A stretch of DNA of 7,083 bases from Thermomicrobiales bacterium (GCA_030447145.1 JAUJLY010000144.1:1-7083); one strand, 5' to 3'. Counted from the first letter of the stretch, positions 1-5,102 are shown. The notes: generated by a model from the sequence alone, not told the origin. Numbers and translations: made by a program.

Positions 1-995
1 GCTGGTGCTGCCAGGGGAAGCCCGAAGCTCCCGCACAATCCCCAGACGCCCAGGTCGTGCCGATCAGCGAATGCTGCCGCGTCCTTGAACTGCTGGTCGT
101 ACTTGCGATCCCCGTAATCCACGTCCTCGGCATAGCCGTTGTTGATCAGGACGTGGTTCAGCATATACGGCTGGCCACCAGACTCGAACCAGATGTAGCC
201 CAACTCGCGGCCGTACCGGTCCTTCTCAGTGGTGTCCTTCTCGATGTAGACCTTACCTGGCTTGTCATTGAAGGAGAGTGCCCACTCCGCAAAGGCGGTA
301 GCTTCCGAGCCGCCACAGTGCTGCTCGTTCTGGGTCTCCGGTGTATCGGCCCGGTAGATCCGCACCCGGTTCGAAACGCCATTGATCAAGACGTCGAAGG
401 TGTCGCCATCGACGATCCGGACGATCTGCGCCTCCTGCACATCCTCCGGGATCTTGTCGGCCCAGAAGGCCGGCGCGAATCCTGCCGGCAGCTCTGGGCA
501 GGCTTTTCCATCATTGTCGGGATCGAGCGCGTCGTACTTCTGAGGGTCAGACTCAAAGACGGATTGGGCCCATTCCCATGCGTCAAAGGCGGCACACCCG
601 GATGCACTCTGGGCAATTAGTGCGGGAGCGGCTGGAGGGTCCTGGACAGCCGCTTGAACAGCTGGCGGCTCCTGATTCGACACTGGAGCAGCAGGTACGG
701 GTTCCTGAACCGGAGCTGCCGGTACCTCCTGAACTGGGGCCTGGGGCGCCTCCTGCACCGGAGCTGCGCCACCTCGGCTGGGAAGCGACTCACACGCCAC
801 ACCCGGGACGCCAGCCGATGTCGGGCCCGGAGGACCGTCCAAACCATTGGGATCGCTAGTGTCTGCGTTGTAGACAGCCTGAGCGTCTTCCTGGTACTGA
901 TAATCTCCACAATTGGGCCCACTCGCACTAGCGGATGTCGTGATGCCGAAGGTCATTGAAGACAGGGTAAACAGTGCCAGGACAACGTGTCGCAT
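1..995 (-). CDS. Exported thermonuclease-family (SNase-like) protein with two excalibur-like modules; C-terminus beyond window
   Basis: Predicted secreted, calcium-dependent nuclease of the staphylococcal nuclease family, which cleaves DNA and RNA phosphodiester bonds. One open frame gives 331 residues and runs off the left edge. Residues 1-24 form a signal peptide (MRH, hydrophobic core, then SASA). Residues 29-71 are an excalibur-like module (C29, C68, ending ACESLP) whose Asp loop is replaced by a Gly/Pro-rich stretch. Residues 78-126 are a Pro/Gln/Glu/Ala linker with repeated APVQE. Residues 134-170 are a second module with an intact D-x-D-x-D-G-x2-C calcium loop (D158, D160, D162, C166). 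The nuclease domain starts near 189 and shows IVDGDTFDV (D198), R212, ADTPET (D217, T218, E220) and DRYGRELGYIW (R263). These match SNase D21, R35, D40, T41, E43 and R87, so it should be active. The ATG at 995-993 is preceded by AAGGGA about 10 bp away and gives a proper signal peptide. Sequence beyond residue 331 is unseen. Confidence 0.9.
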   Translation of the reverse strand, partial: MRHVVLALFTLSSMTFGITTSASASGPNCGDYQYQEDAQAVYNADTSDPNGLDGPPGPTSAGVPGVACESLPSRGGAAPVQEAPQAPVQEVPAAPVQEPVPAAPVSNQEPPAVQAAVQDPPAAPALIAQSASGCAAFDAWEWAQSVFESDPQKYDALDPDNDGKACPELPAGFAPAFWADKIPEDVQEAQIVRIVDGDTFDVLINGVSNRVRIYRADTPETQNEQHCGGSEATAFAEWALSFNDKPGKVYIEKDTTEKDRYGRELGYIWFESGGQPYMLNHVLINNGYAEDVDYGDRKYDQQFKDAAAFADRHDLGVWGLCGSFGLPLAAP

Positions 996-1440
996 GTTCG
1001 AACCATCCCTTTTACATATAAGCGAATACACAAGGCTAGGAGCGTTGGCACGAGCCTTCGCAAACGCGTCATTCGACAATAGACAACTCCGGTTAAGGTT
1101 CCGGATAGCAACGTGGTGGCACGCGAACACGTATCTATCCGCATCCCATAGATAAGTTCACCAGGTTCTGTACGCAGTATGGCGGAGCGGAGGGGTGTCG
1201 TCTATCCGTAATTTGACGGATTCGGACCTCTCCCAACGCCGGAGATCTACGCAATTTGCGCAATGGTGATGCTCATCCAGCCCTCTACGGCCCGATGACG
1301 CATGGTGCTTTGGGACTGGACACGACGACGGCCCCCGAAGGTATCGAGAGCCGTGTCGATTGCTTCCGTTGCGTGGCCCAAGGACCGCGTTGAGGGACGT
1401 GCGGGGACTGCCCGCACTGGGTTCACTGAGGGAGGTTCTT
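996..1440. other. Non-coding stretch of 445 bp between two divergent genes for exported proteins
   Basis: No reading frame here looks like a protein. On the minus strand an AT-rich TTATAT lies at about 1016-1021, just ahead of the nuclease ribosome binding site, but no -35 partner is evident, so a promoter is not called. Small dyads are visible: ATCCGT with ACGGAT at about 1205-1222 around a 6-base loop, and a perfect 7-bp stem GTGCGGG/CCCGCAC with a 5-base loop at 1399-1417. The latter ends about 10 bases before the strong Shine-Dalgarno GAGGGAGG (1428-1435) of the next gene, so it could affect that gene's translation or mRNA stability. The promoter of the plus-strand gene could not be placed. 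Confidence 0.5.
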
Positions 1441-1713
1441 ATGTATCGGATGATCCTGATCGTCGCGTTCGCCCTGGTTGTCGGGAGTGGCGTTGTTGTC
1501 GCAGCGGCTCAAGGTGGAACAGGTTCAGTGGAGGCACCTGAGGGAGGTGGAATGGCCGCATGTGCGACGCCAGTGGCATCCCCTGGCGCATCGCCTGAGA
1601 TCGCCGAAGAGATCGCCGCCGTCATCGCGACAGCCGCAGTATCGCCTGACGCATCGCCCGTAGACATAGACGCACCATGCGGTACGCCCGAAGTGGGCAC
1701 TCCCGCATCTTAG
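1441..1713 (+). CDS. Small exported Ala/Pro/Ser-rich protein of unknown function
   Basis: A 90-residue protein I cannot assign to a known family. Residues 1-23 (MYRMILIVAFALVVGSGV, then VVAAA) make a clear signal peptide or N-terminal membrane anchor. The mature part is Gly/Ala/Pro-rich with short Thr-Pro and Ser-Pro segments (CATPVASPGASP at 41-52, VSPDASP at 67-73, CGTPEVGTP at 80-88), an acidic helix-like stretch at 53-66, and two cysteines (C41, C80) that could form one disulfide. The ATG at 1441 is chosen over upstream in-frame codons because GAGGGAGG lies 5 bases before it and the signal sequence begins there. It is the only gene in its transcription unit and ends just before a strong hairpin. 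ATPVASP-type tails are, to my recollection, common in exported proteins of Thermomicrobia, so this may be a cell-surface or linker-type peptide; that role is a guess. Confidence 0.75.
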   Translation: MYRMILIVAFALVVGSGVVVAAAQGGTGSVEAPEGGGMAACATPVASPGASPEIAEEIAAVIATAAVSPDASPVDIDAPCGTPEVGTPAS

Positions 1714-1737
1714 TTCCAGCACTGACTCTCCCAGCAC

Positions 1738-1777
1738 ACAAGCAACGGGACCCCGAGTTTTAGGTCCCGTTGCTTGT
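1738..1777. terminator. Perfect 15-bp hairpin between convergent genes, probable bidirectional terminator
   Basis: The arms ACAAGCAACGGGACC (1738-1752) and its exact reverse complement (1763-1777) enclose a 10-base loop. The hairpin sits 25 bp after the stop of the small exported protein and 22 bp after the stop of the convergent minus-strand gene. It is followed by only two T on the plus strand, and no T-run is present on the other side, so termination is inferred from position and stem strength rather than from a classical U-tract. Confidence 0.7.
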
Positions 1778-1798
1778 TCCCATTGCGTGTGGGCGATC

Positions 1799-2077
1799 CT
1801 AGCGCGTTCTGGTCCCTAATCTGACAGGGTCAGCGATCCGCGTGAACAGATCGTCAAACACCCCGGCCGCCTCGTCCGGGACTGAGATCATGTCCCCGGC
1901 CAAGGCATCTCCCTCAGGATCGTCCTGGTTAGGTTCGGTCACAGCGACGAACCACTCACCGCCAGCAGTCTCCCAGATCAAGAGATCCCGATGGACCTCG
2001 ACGCGCTCGCCGGCCTCGTTCCTTACGGTGAAGGCCGCTTCGGTGCTGATGCTTCGCTCGTGGTCGTGCGTGCTCAT
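1799..2077 (-). CDS. Small acidic protein of unknown function, second gene of the SWIM operon
   Basis: A 92-residue protein I do not recognise. The first half reads like beta strands (AAFTVRNEAGERVEVHRDLLIW, with polar termini), the middle carries an acidic loop (NQDDPEGDALAGD, 50-62), and residues 68-81 (DEAAGVFDDLFTRI) look like an amphipathic helix. It has no cysteines, signal peptide or membrane segment, so it is probably cytoplasmic. The ATG at 2077 follows AGGAG with 9 bases between; the frame stays open further upstream, but that part overlaps the preceding gene in another frame and has shadow-like composition. It lies 55 bp downstream of the zinc-finger gene on the same strand and has no promoter of its own that I can see, so the two are probably co-transcribed and may act together. 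Any function would be a guess. Confidence 0.7.
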   Translation of the reverse strand: MSTHDHERSISTEAAFTVRNEAGERVEVHRDLLIWETAGGEWFVAVTEPNQDDPEGDALAGDMISVPDEAAGVFDDLFTRIADPVRLGTRTR

Positions 2078-2132
2078 GGCGGTGCTCTCCTGTGTGGTGG
2101 AGGGGGCCGGCATCCCGACCCCCCATGATCGA

Positions 2133-2540
2133 CTAGGCGGCGGCTTGGATGTGCCCCATGCCCCGGCAATGCCAGCAGGTGGCGAGGATGTCCAGGCGCC
2201 GGCCCATGTAGAGCTCCGTGCTCGGCGTGCGCCCGCGTCCGTTGCATGCCGTGCAGGTGGCCGATGCGGCGGGATCGGATTCGGGGTCAAGGTAGAGCCT
2301 TCCGAGCTTCTCCAGTAAGTTCGCCCGATGCTTGCAGACCGGGTCACCGAACTGTCCCGCGTGGCATTCACAGGCCCATGGCGTGACTTCATAGGCAACG
2401 GTGGCGTCCGAGGCACTGGTGCTGATCCACATGCCACACCCCGCCAGTTGCCTCACCTGGACGCCTTCGGATTGCGCTCGTTGCAGGGCCGCCTGCCACC
2501 GCTCCGGGGTGTTCGCTCGCGGCTTCATCGCTGTGACCAT
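2133..2540 (-). CDS. SWIM zinc-finger protein with a C-terminal DnaJ-type zinc-binding module
   Basis: A 135-residue cytoplasmic protein with two zinc-binding parts. Residues 57-71 form a SWIM motif, C57-x-C59-x9-C69-x-H71 (ACECHAGQFGDPVCKHRA), a fold known to bind DNA or proteins. Residues 96-130 carry paired C-x2-C-x-G-x-G elements, C96/C99 (CTACNGRG) and C122/C125 (CWHCRGMG), as in the zinc-binding region of DnaJ. Residues 12-24 are a short helix rich in Ala and Gln. ATG at 2540 is preferred because GAGGGAG lies 8 bases before it; an in-frame ATG four codons on (2528) is less well placed, and the earlier in-frame ATG at 2612 adds a Gly/Arg-rich stretch without homology character. It heads a two-gene operon with its own sigma-70-like promoter and is divergent from an HTH gene. 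A nucleic-acid-binding or protein-interaction role is likely; no enzyme domain is seen. Confidence 0.8.
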   Translation of the reverse strand: MVTAMKPRANTPERWQAALQRAQSEGVQVRQLAGCGMWISTSASDATVAYEVTPWACECHAGQFGDPVCKHRANLLEKLGRLYLDPESDPAASATCTACNGRGRTPSTELYMGRRLDILATCWHCRGMGHIQAAA

Positions 2541-2624
2541 GACTGATACTCCCTCTGCTTGCCGGGGTGTTGCGCCACCGCCGGCCCGGTTGATCGGTAT
2601 CAGGCGTCTCATCCGTGATAGATA

Positions 2625-2653
2625 ATTCTACCAAAATCTAACAGCATATGCAA
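2625..2653 (-). promoter_or_regulatory. Sigma-70-like promoter of the SWIM operon
   Basis: Read on the minus strand, TTGCAT (2653-2648) and TAGAAT (2630-2625) are separated by exactly 17 bp. Transcription would start near 2617 and leave an untranslated leader of roughly 75 bases before the ATG at 2540. The -10 lies in a small dyad TAGA-4-TCTA (2619-2630). The 181-bp gap between the divergent genes is the most AT-rich part of the window. For the opposite direction, TACAAT (2666-2671) and TACTAT (2686-2691) are -10-like, but neither has a convincing -35. Confidence 0.6.
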
Positions 2654-2721
2654 GGGTTATTCTCATACAATCTTCCAATATCTACTACTATGACGATACA
2701 CCGACTGAAAGGGGTGTAGCA

Positions 2722-2952
2722 ATGACAGGGCGAAACATCGTAGGGATATCTGAAGCAGCTCGCCGGTTAGGGGTGCATCAGAATACGTTGCGCAAGTGGG
2801 CAGATGAGGGCATTCTCCCAACATTACGCATGCCAAGTGGCCACCGCCGGTTCGAGATTGAGGAATTAGAGCGGTTCAAGAAGGCGATGGCGTCGCCCTC
2901 CGGTGATGGCAGACAAAAAGCCCCCGACCAGGACGAACCTGGTCGAGGGTGA
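2722..2952 (+). CDS. MerR/excisionase-type helix-turn-helix DNA-binding protein
   Basis: A 76-residue DNA-binding protein. Residues 8-52 are a winged helix-turn-helix of the MerR/BldC/excisionase type: ISEAARRLGVHQNTLRKW contains the two helices, and MPSGHRRFEIEELERF gives the wing with the conserved GHRRF and the closing helix. There is no effector or dimerisation domain, as in BldC-like proteins and phage or plasmid excisionases. The polar tail (59-76) is encoded by DNA that also forms a strong hairpin. ATG at 2722 follows AAAGGGG with 7 bases between. It is divergent from the SWIM operon across a shared AT-rich control region, which suggests that it regulates that operon or itself; this is inferred only from layout. 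No integrase or phage gene lies nearby, so an excisionase role is not favoured. Confidence 0.85.
   Translation: MTGRNIVGISEAARRLGVHQNTLRKWADEGILPTLRMPSGHRRFEIEELERFKKAMASPSGDGRQKAPDQDEPGRG
2915..2949 (-). terminator. Intrinsic terminator facing the minus direction, inside the 3' end of the HTH gene
   Basis: The arms CCCCCGACCAGG (2921-2932) and CCTGGTCGAGGG (2938-2949) pair over 12 positions with one mismatch around a 5-base loop. Five A (2915-2919) lie on the plus-strand left side, so on the minus strand the GC-rich stem is followed by one C and then TTTTT, the classical arrangement. On the plus strand no T-run follows. It therefore looks built to stop a leftward transcript, although no leftward gene is evident to its right. 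It could also act weakly for the HTH gene. Confidence 0.6.
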
Positions 2953-3255
2953 GACACCTGACACCGGGCGCAACCGGTGCGAGTGCATCTTCAGTCTCGC
3001 ATAGACCGGCGCCGTCGGAACATGCATCAAGTGATCGATGGGTCGCTCAATCGCATATCGTTCCCGGTTCCCATTCCCCTAAGTAAATGCGTTGGGAAGG
3101 AACGATTGTGGGAACGTTGTGGTAGGTATGTATCAGGTCCACGACATGCCAATCAGAACCGAGAGGGAAGCAAAAGGGAAGCATGCCCCTCAAAACTTAC
3201 TACTGTCCTCTACGACGAGCAACGAAATCCTTGATTCCATAGTCTCTTTGCTGAT
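2953..3255. other. Gene-poor stretch of about 300 bp rich in inverted repeats
   Basis: No convincing gene is present. A long imperfect hairpin lies at 2967-3013: GGCGC pairs with GCGCC, CCG with CGG and TGCGAG with CTCGCA, around a 12-base loop (2984-2995). Further on, ATCGTTCC (3057-3064) pairs with GGAACGAT (3099-3106). The overlapping CGTTCCC (3059-3065) can instead pair with GGGAACG (3110-3116), and GTTCCCA (3067-3073) with TGGGAAC (3109-3115), so mutually exclusive folds are possible. A short direct repeat GGGAAGCA occurs twice at about 3166-3184. The right part should have held the start of the DinB-like gene but does not. Confidence 0.45.
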
Positions 3256-3603
3256 GTGTTCGACGGGGCTGGGTTCGTGGATCACCTTCGGGACTGGGAG
3301 GAAATCAGCAGGGAGCGTGCCCGGCGCATGCTGGAGGAGGACCGCCCTGGGCTGGAGGAATATGACGATTCGCTCTGGGCCATCGAGCACGAATACGGCA
3401 CTCAGGATGGACATGAGGTTGTTCGTCAATTCACGGATCTGCGGTGCAGCCTGGTCGAGCGTCTACGCGATCTGGATGACGATGAGTGGCAGCGTACGGC
3501 GGTCCTGCCATCAGATGGCGAGATCACGTTGATGTGGCTGATGGGCAACCTGACCCGGCAGGACGCAAGGCATCTGGACGAAATACGGGAGGCGTTGGGG
3601 TAA
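3256..3603 (+). CDS. DinB-like protein lacking its N-terminal helix; probable gene remnant
   Basis: 115 residues from a GTG, resembling the last two thirds of a DinB/YfiT-type four-helix-bundle protein. DHLRDWEEISRER at 9-21 matches the region of the first metal-binding His, which normally lies near residue 45, and NLTRQDARHLDEI at 98-110 is the last helix. The usual HDxxH there reads Q102-x3-H106, so one ligand is changed. About 45 N-terminal residues of the family are missing. An in-frame TGA lies eight codons upstream (3232-3234), other frames upstream show no DinB-like helix, and no Shine-Dalgarno precedes the GTG. I therefore think a deletion or junction removed the 5' end, leaving a probable pseudogene. 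Thiol-dependent metalloenzyme functions known in the superfamily cannot be assumed. Confidence 0.6.
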   Translation: MFDGAGFVDHLRDWEEISRERARRMLEEDRPGLEEYDDSLWAIEHEYGTQDGHEVVRQFTDLRCSLVERLRDLDDDEWQRTAVLPSDGEITLMWLMGNLTRQDARHLDEIREALG

Positions 3604-3621
3604 TGGCCTCGGCGCGGGCCG

Positions 3622-3632
3622 TGCGATAATAC
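3622..3632 (+). promoter_or_regulatory. Possible extended -10 promoter for the second DinB-like gene
   Basis: TGC-GATAAT (3622-3630) matches the extended -10 pattern TGn followed by a TATAAT-like hexamer; TAATAC (3627-3632) overlaps it. No good -35 lies at 16-18 bp, as is usual for extended -10 promoters. It lies 19 bp after the stop of the truncated DinB ORF and would give a leader of about 100 bases. Confidence 0.4.
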
Positions 3633-3666
3633 TCTTCGGAGTCGCACCACGATCCGTACGTGGGTG

Positions 3667-3700
3667 GTCCCGAGCAGGTGGGCCAGCGCGCTGCGGGGAC
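3667..3700 (+). other. Leader hairpin upstream of the second DinB-like gene
   Basis: GTCCC (3667-3671) pairs with GGGAC (3696-3700). Inside it GCAG (3674-3677) pairs with CTGC (3691-3694), with a small asymmetric internal loop and a 13-base apical loop that contains much of the palindrome CAGCGCGCTG (3684-3693). It lies in the predicted untranslated leader. I do not match it to a known riboswitch class. Confidence 0.35.
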
Positions 3701-3735
3701 GAACAGGAAACTTTCCAGGCAAGAGGGCAGGTGGC

Positions 3736-4359
3736 ATGCGCATGGGGTCCGGATACGTTGATGTCGATGCACCGGTGAGTGCCGAGCAGTTGGAGGCGAT
3801 TCGCTCGCTGGACAACAATGCGCTGATCATCCGGCTGCATTTCACCATCAATCATTTGTCCCGTTGGCTTTCACCGATCCACGAACCCGGCCCGCTGGTC
3901 CGCTCGCGCTACCGGGGTGAACCGACGGTCAAAGACCTCCTGCTTGCCATGCGGGACTATGAGCAGTACGTCTATCCCAAGATGTACGTCATTGCATCGC
4001 AGGAGACGCCCGATTTGGATACGATCCCGGACTATCGTCCCAGTGCTGCCCGCCAGGTTTCCGATGCCGAGCATTCCCCGATTGTCTTGATGTCAAACTT
4101 CCGGCGCCTGCGGCAGAGTACTTGCTCGCTTCTGCGCAACCTGCCAGACGAGGCATGGGACCGCAAGGGGTTCAGCCGCGTTCACCGGAACGCCACGATC
4201 CGCCAGCTGGCGGAGGGCCTCGCGGAGCACGACTACCGATACCTGCGCGCCATCGATCAGTTGCTGACCGAAACGGGTGCTCGTGAGGGTCTGGCGGAGA
4301 TCCAGAAGGCTCCCCTCGACGACCTGATCAAGCTCGTTCCCCAGTCGATGAAGGGCTGA
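3736..4359 (+). CDS. DinB-like (YfiT-type) helical-bundle protein
   Basis: A 207-residue cytoplasmic protein with the layout of DinB-like domains: a first helix region at 26-45 (LDNNALIIRLHFTINHL), a second helix DLLLAMRDYEQYVYPKMYV at 67-85, a third around 116-137 (IVLMSNFRRLRQSTCSLL) and a final helix QLAEGLAEHDYRYLRAID at 157-174. In metal-binding family members three His coordinate the ion. Here the helix-2 position reads MRDYE instead of HxxDxE, and the last helix keeps H165 but has Tyr where the second His is expected, so metal binding is doubtful. ATG 3736 and ATG 3742 both lie in the palindrome CATGCGCATG; AGGTGG sits 7 bases before the second, so the protein may start two codons later. 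It may be a paralogue of the truncated DinB ORF just upstream. SnoaL follows after 66 bp. Enzymatic role unknown. Confidence 0.75.
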   Translation: MRMGSGYVDVDAPVSAEQLEAIRSLDNNALIIRLHFTINHLSRWLSPIHEPGPLVRSRYRGEPTVKDLLLAMRDYEQYVYPKMYVIASQETPDLDTIPDYRPSAARQVSDAEHSPIVLMSNFRRLRQSTCSLLRNLPDEAWDRKGFSRVHRNATIRQLAEGLAEHDYRYLRAIDQLLTETGAREGLAEIQKAPLDDLIKLVPQSMKG

Positions 4360-4425
4360 TCGGCCTCATGATTGCTCCCCTTCGTTATCGTTCAAGCACC
4401 TTTGCTCAATAGCCAGGAGGCGAAT

Positions 4426-4851
4426 GTGGATTCCTCACGACACAGCGCTTCCGGCCTCTCCGAGACCGAGATTGTTGAGGCGCTGGGGCGCGAGTTCTTT
4501 CTCGCGCTCGATGCACGGGACCCGCGACGGTTGCGCAACACGCTGGCGGCAAACGCAACCTTCCGTGCCCATCCCCACAGCGCACCTATCCGTCCTGCGG
4601 ACGAGATCGTCGCCTACTTCGGTACCGTTGTCTCTTCCTATCCGAATGCGCACTGGGACGTGACTGACGTCATTGCGGCACCGGATCGTGGATCGGTGCA
4701 GTTCGTTATTCGTGAATACTCCGCCCAGCAGGGGCGGGAGCGCATCTCCGAACAGGTTGCGATCATCCGCGTATCCGGCGGCAAGATCGTCAGTGTGGTG
4801 GGGTATTACGATAGCTCCGAGTTCCAGCGGGTGTTCTGGGAAGCTGATTAG
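4426..4851 (+). CDS. SnoaL/NTF2-like domain protein
   Basis: A 141-residue protein with the NTF2-like alpha+beta cone: helix 12-42 (ETEIVEALGREFFLALDARD), ATFRAHP at 45-50, a helix IRPADEIVAYFGTVVSSYP at 55-73, the strand motif AHWDVTDVIAAPD at 76-87, then strands at 90-100, 108-117 and 119-128. This fold includes small-molecule isomerases and hydrolases such as polyketide cyclases and many small binding proteins; nothing here fixes a substrate. GTG at 4426 is the likely start, because AGGAGG (4415-4420) lies 5 bases before it. The ATG two bases earlier opens a different frame that is a shadow, and a TTG at 4372 would add an uncharacteristic N-terminus before the Shine-Dalgarno. It is probably co-transcribed with the DinB-like gene 66 bp upstream. 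Confidence 0.8.
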   Translation: MDSSRHSASGLSETEIVEALGREFFLALDARDPRRLRNTLAANATFRAHPHSAPIRPADEIVAYFGTVVSSYPNAHWDVTDVIAAPDRGSVQFVIREYSAQQGRERISEQVAIIRVSGGKIVSVVGYYDSSEFQRVFWEAD

Positions 4852-4910
4852 CTCTGCGGGCCAATACACAACTCCTGTTGCCCCGATGATCTCCTTTTGT
4901 GGTCGTCCAT

Positions 4911-4922
4911 ACTGTATACAGT
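4911..4922. promoter_or_regulatory. Perfect 12-bp palindrome upstream of the rex promoter
   Basis: ACTGTATACAGT is its own reverse complement. It lies in the 247-bp gap between the SnoaL gene and rex, about 42 bp upstream of the rex -10. Position and symmetry suggest a dimeric regulator site. It has the CTGT/ACAG arms of some LexA boxes, but the spacing (2 bp) does not fit them. Confidence 0.35.
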
Positions 4923-4938
4923 TCGGCCCATCACGGCC

Positions 4939-4969
4939 TTGCAGGTCCTGTGCTTCCTCGGATTATAAT
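4939..4969 (+). promoter_or_regulatory. Promoter of rex
   Basis: A perfect TATAAT (4964-4969) is preceded by TTGCAG (4939-4944) with a 19-bp spacer, slightly long. Transcription would start near 4976, leaving a leader of about 120 bases before the rex ATG. Confidence 0.6.
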
Positions 4970-4986
4970 TGTGAATAACAGCACGA
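4969..4986 (+). promoter_or_regulatory. Candidate Rex operator overlapping the rex -10/+1
   Basis: TTGTGAA, 4 bases, then AGCACGA matches the Rex-type pattern TTGTGAA-N4-TTCACAA at 11 of 14 positions; the left half is perfect. It overlaps the end of TATAAT and the predicted start of transcription, where bound Rex would block RNA polymerase. Rex repressors are known to autoregulate in some bacteria; here this is inferred. Confidence 0.45.
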
Positions 4987-5006
4987 ACATGGAACGAGGG
5001 GAATCC

Positions 5007-5102
5007 TTGCCATACGACGTGCTCGATAGAGGGATCATCGCCAGCGGCAAGCATGTGTCCCGTAACCTGGTGTCCGCAGCGAGTGCCCCGGGAAGAACAT
5101 GA
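5007..5102 (+). CDS. Possible 31-residue leader ORF overlapping the rex start
   Basis: From a TTG at 5007, preceded by GAGGGG with 6 bases between, a frame of 31 codons (L/M-PYDVLDRGIIASGKHVSR and 13 more) ends in TGA at 5100-5102, overlapping the rex ATG as ATGA. An in-frame ATG at 4989 would give 37 residues but lacks a Shine-Dalgarno. It lies wholly inside the predicted rex leader. The ATGA overlap suggests translational coupling, and rex itself has only a weak, close Shine-Dalgarno. No homology is recognised, and it may be a chance ORF. Confidence 0.25.
   Translation: MPYDVLDRGIIASGKHVSRNLVSAASAPGRT

Noticed and set aside
57..620. 187-residue plus-strand ORF opposite the nuclease gene
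   Set aside because: It is a shadow of the minus-strand nuclease frame, which carries the complete set of SNase catalytic residues; the plus-strand translation shows no family character.
2078..2437. Upstream extension of the small acidic protein to 212 residues
   Set aside because: The extension overlaps the SWIM gene in another frame, is Pro/Arg/Ser-rich shadow sequence, and the well-placed AGGAG precedes the ATG at 2077.
2722..2952. Excisionase of an integrated phage or plasmid
   Set aside because: The HTH type is shared with excisionases, but no integrase, attachment repeat or phage gene is in the window.
2977..3234. 85-residue plus-strand ORF in the stretch after the HTH gene
   Set aside because: No Shine-Dalgarno, unusual composition and no recognisable fold; it overlaps inverted repeats.
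3092..3532. 146-residue plus-strand ORF
   Set aside because: Frame-shifted shadow of the DinB-like ORF; the DinB motifs are in the other frame. It also does not supply the missing DinB N-terminus.
3661..3735. Possible T-box or other known riboswitch ahead of the DinB-like gene (GGTGG-like stretch)
   Set aside because: The conserved T-box core, specifier stem and antiterminator are not seen, and the downstream gene is not an amino-acid or tRNA-charging gene.
4911..4922. LexA box
   Set aside because: CTGT and ACAG arms are present but with 2 bp between them instead of the spacing of known LexA operators, and no SOS gene follows.
4899..5102. 67-residue ORF extending the leader ORF upstream through the rex promoter
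   Set aside because: It would start upstream of the TATAAT box and so lies largely outside the predicted transcript.
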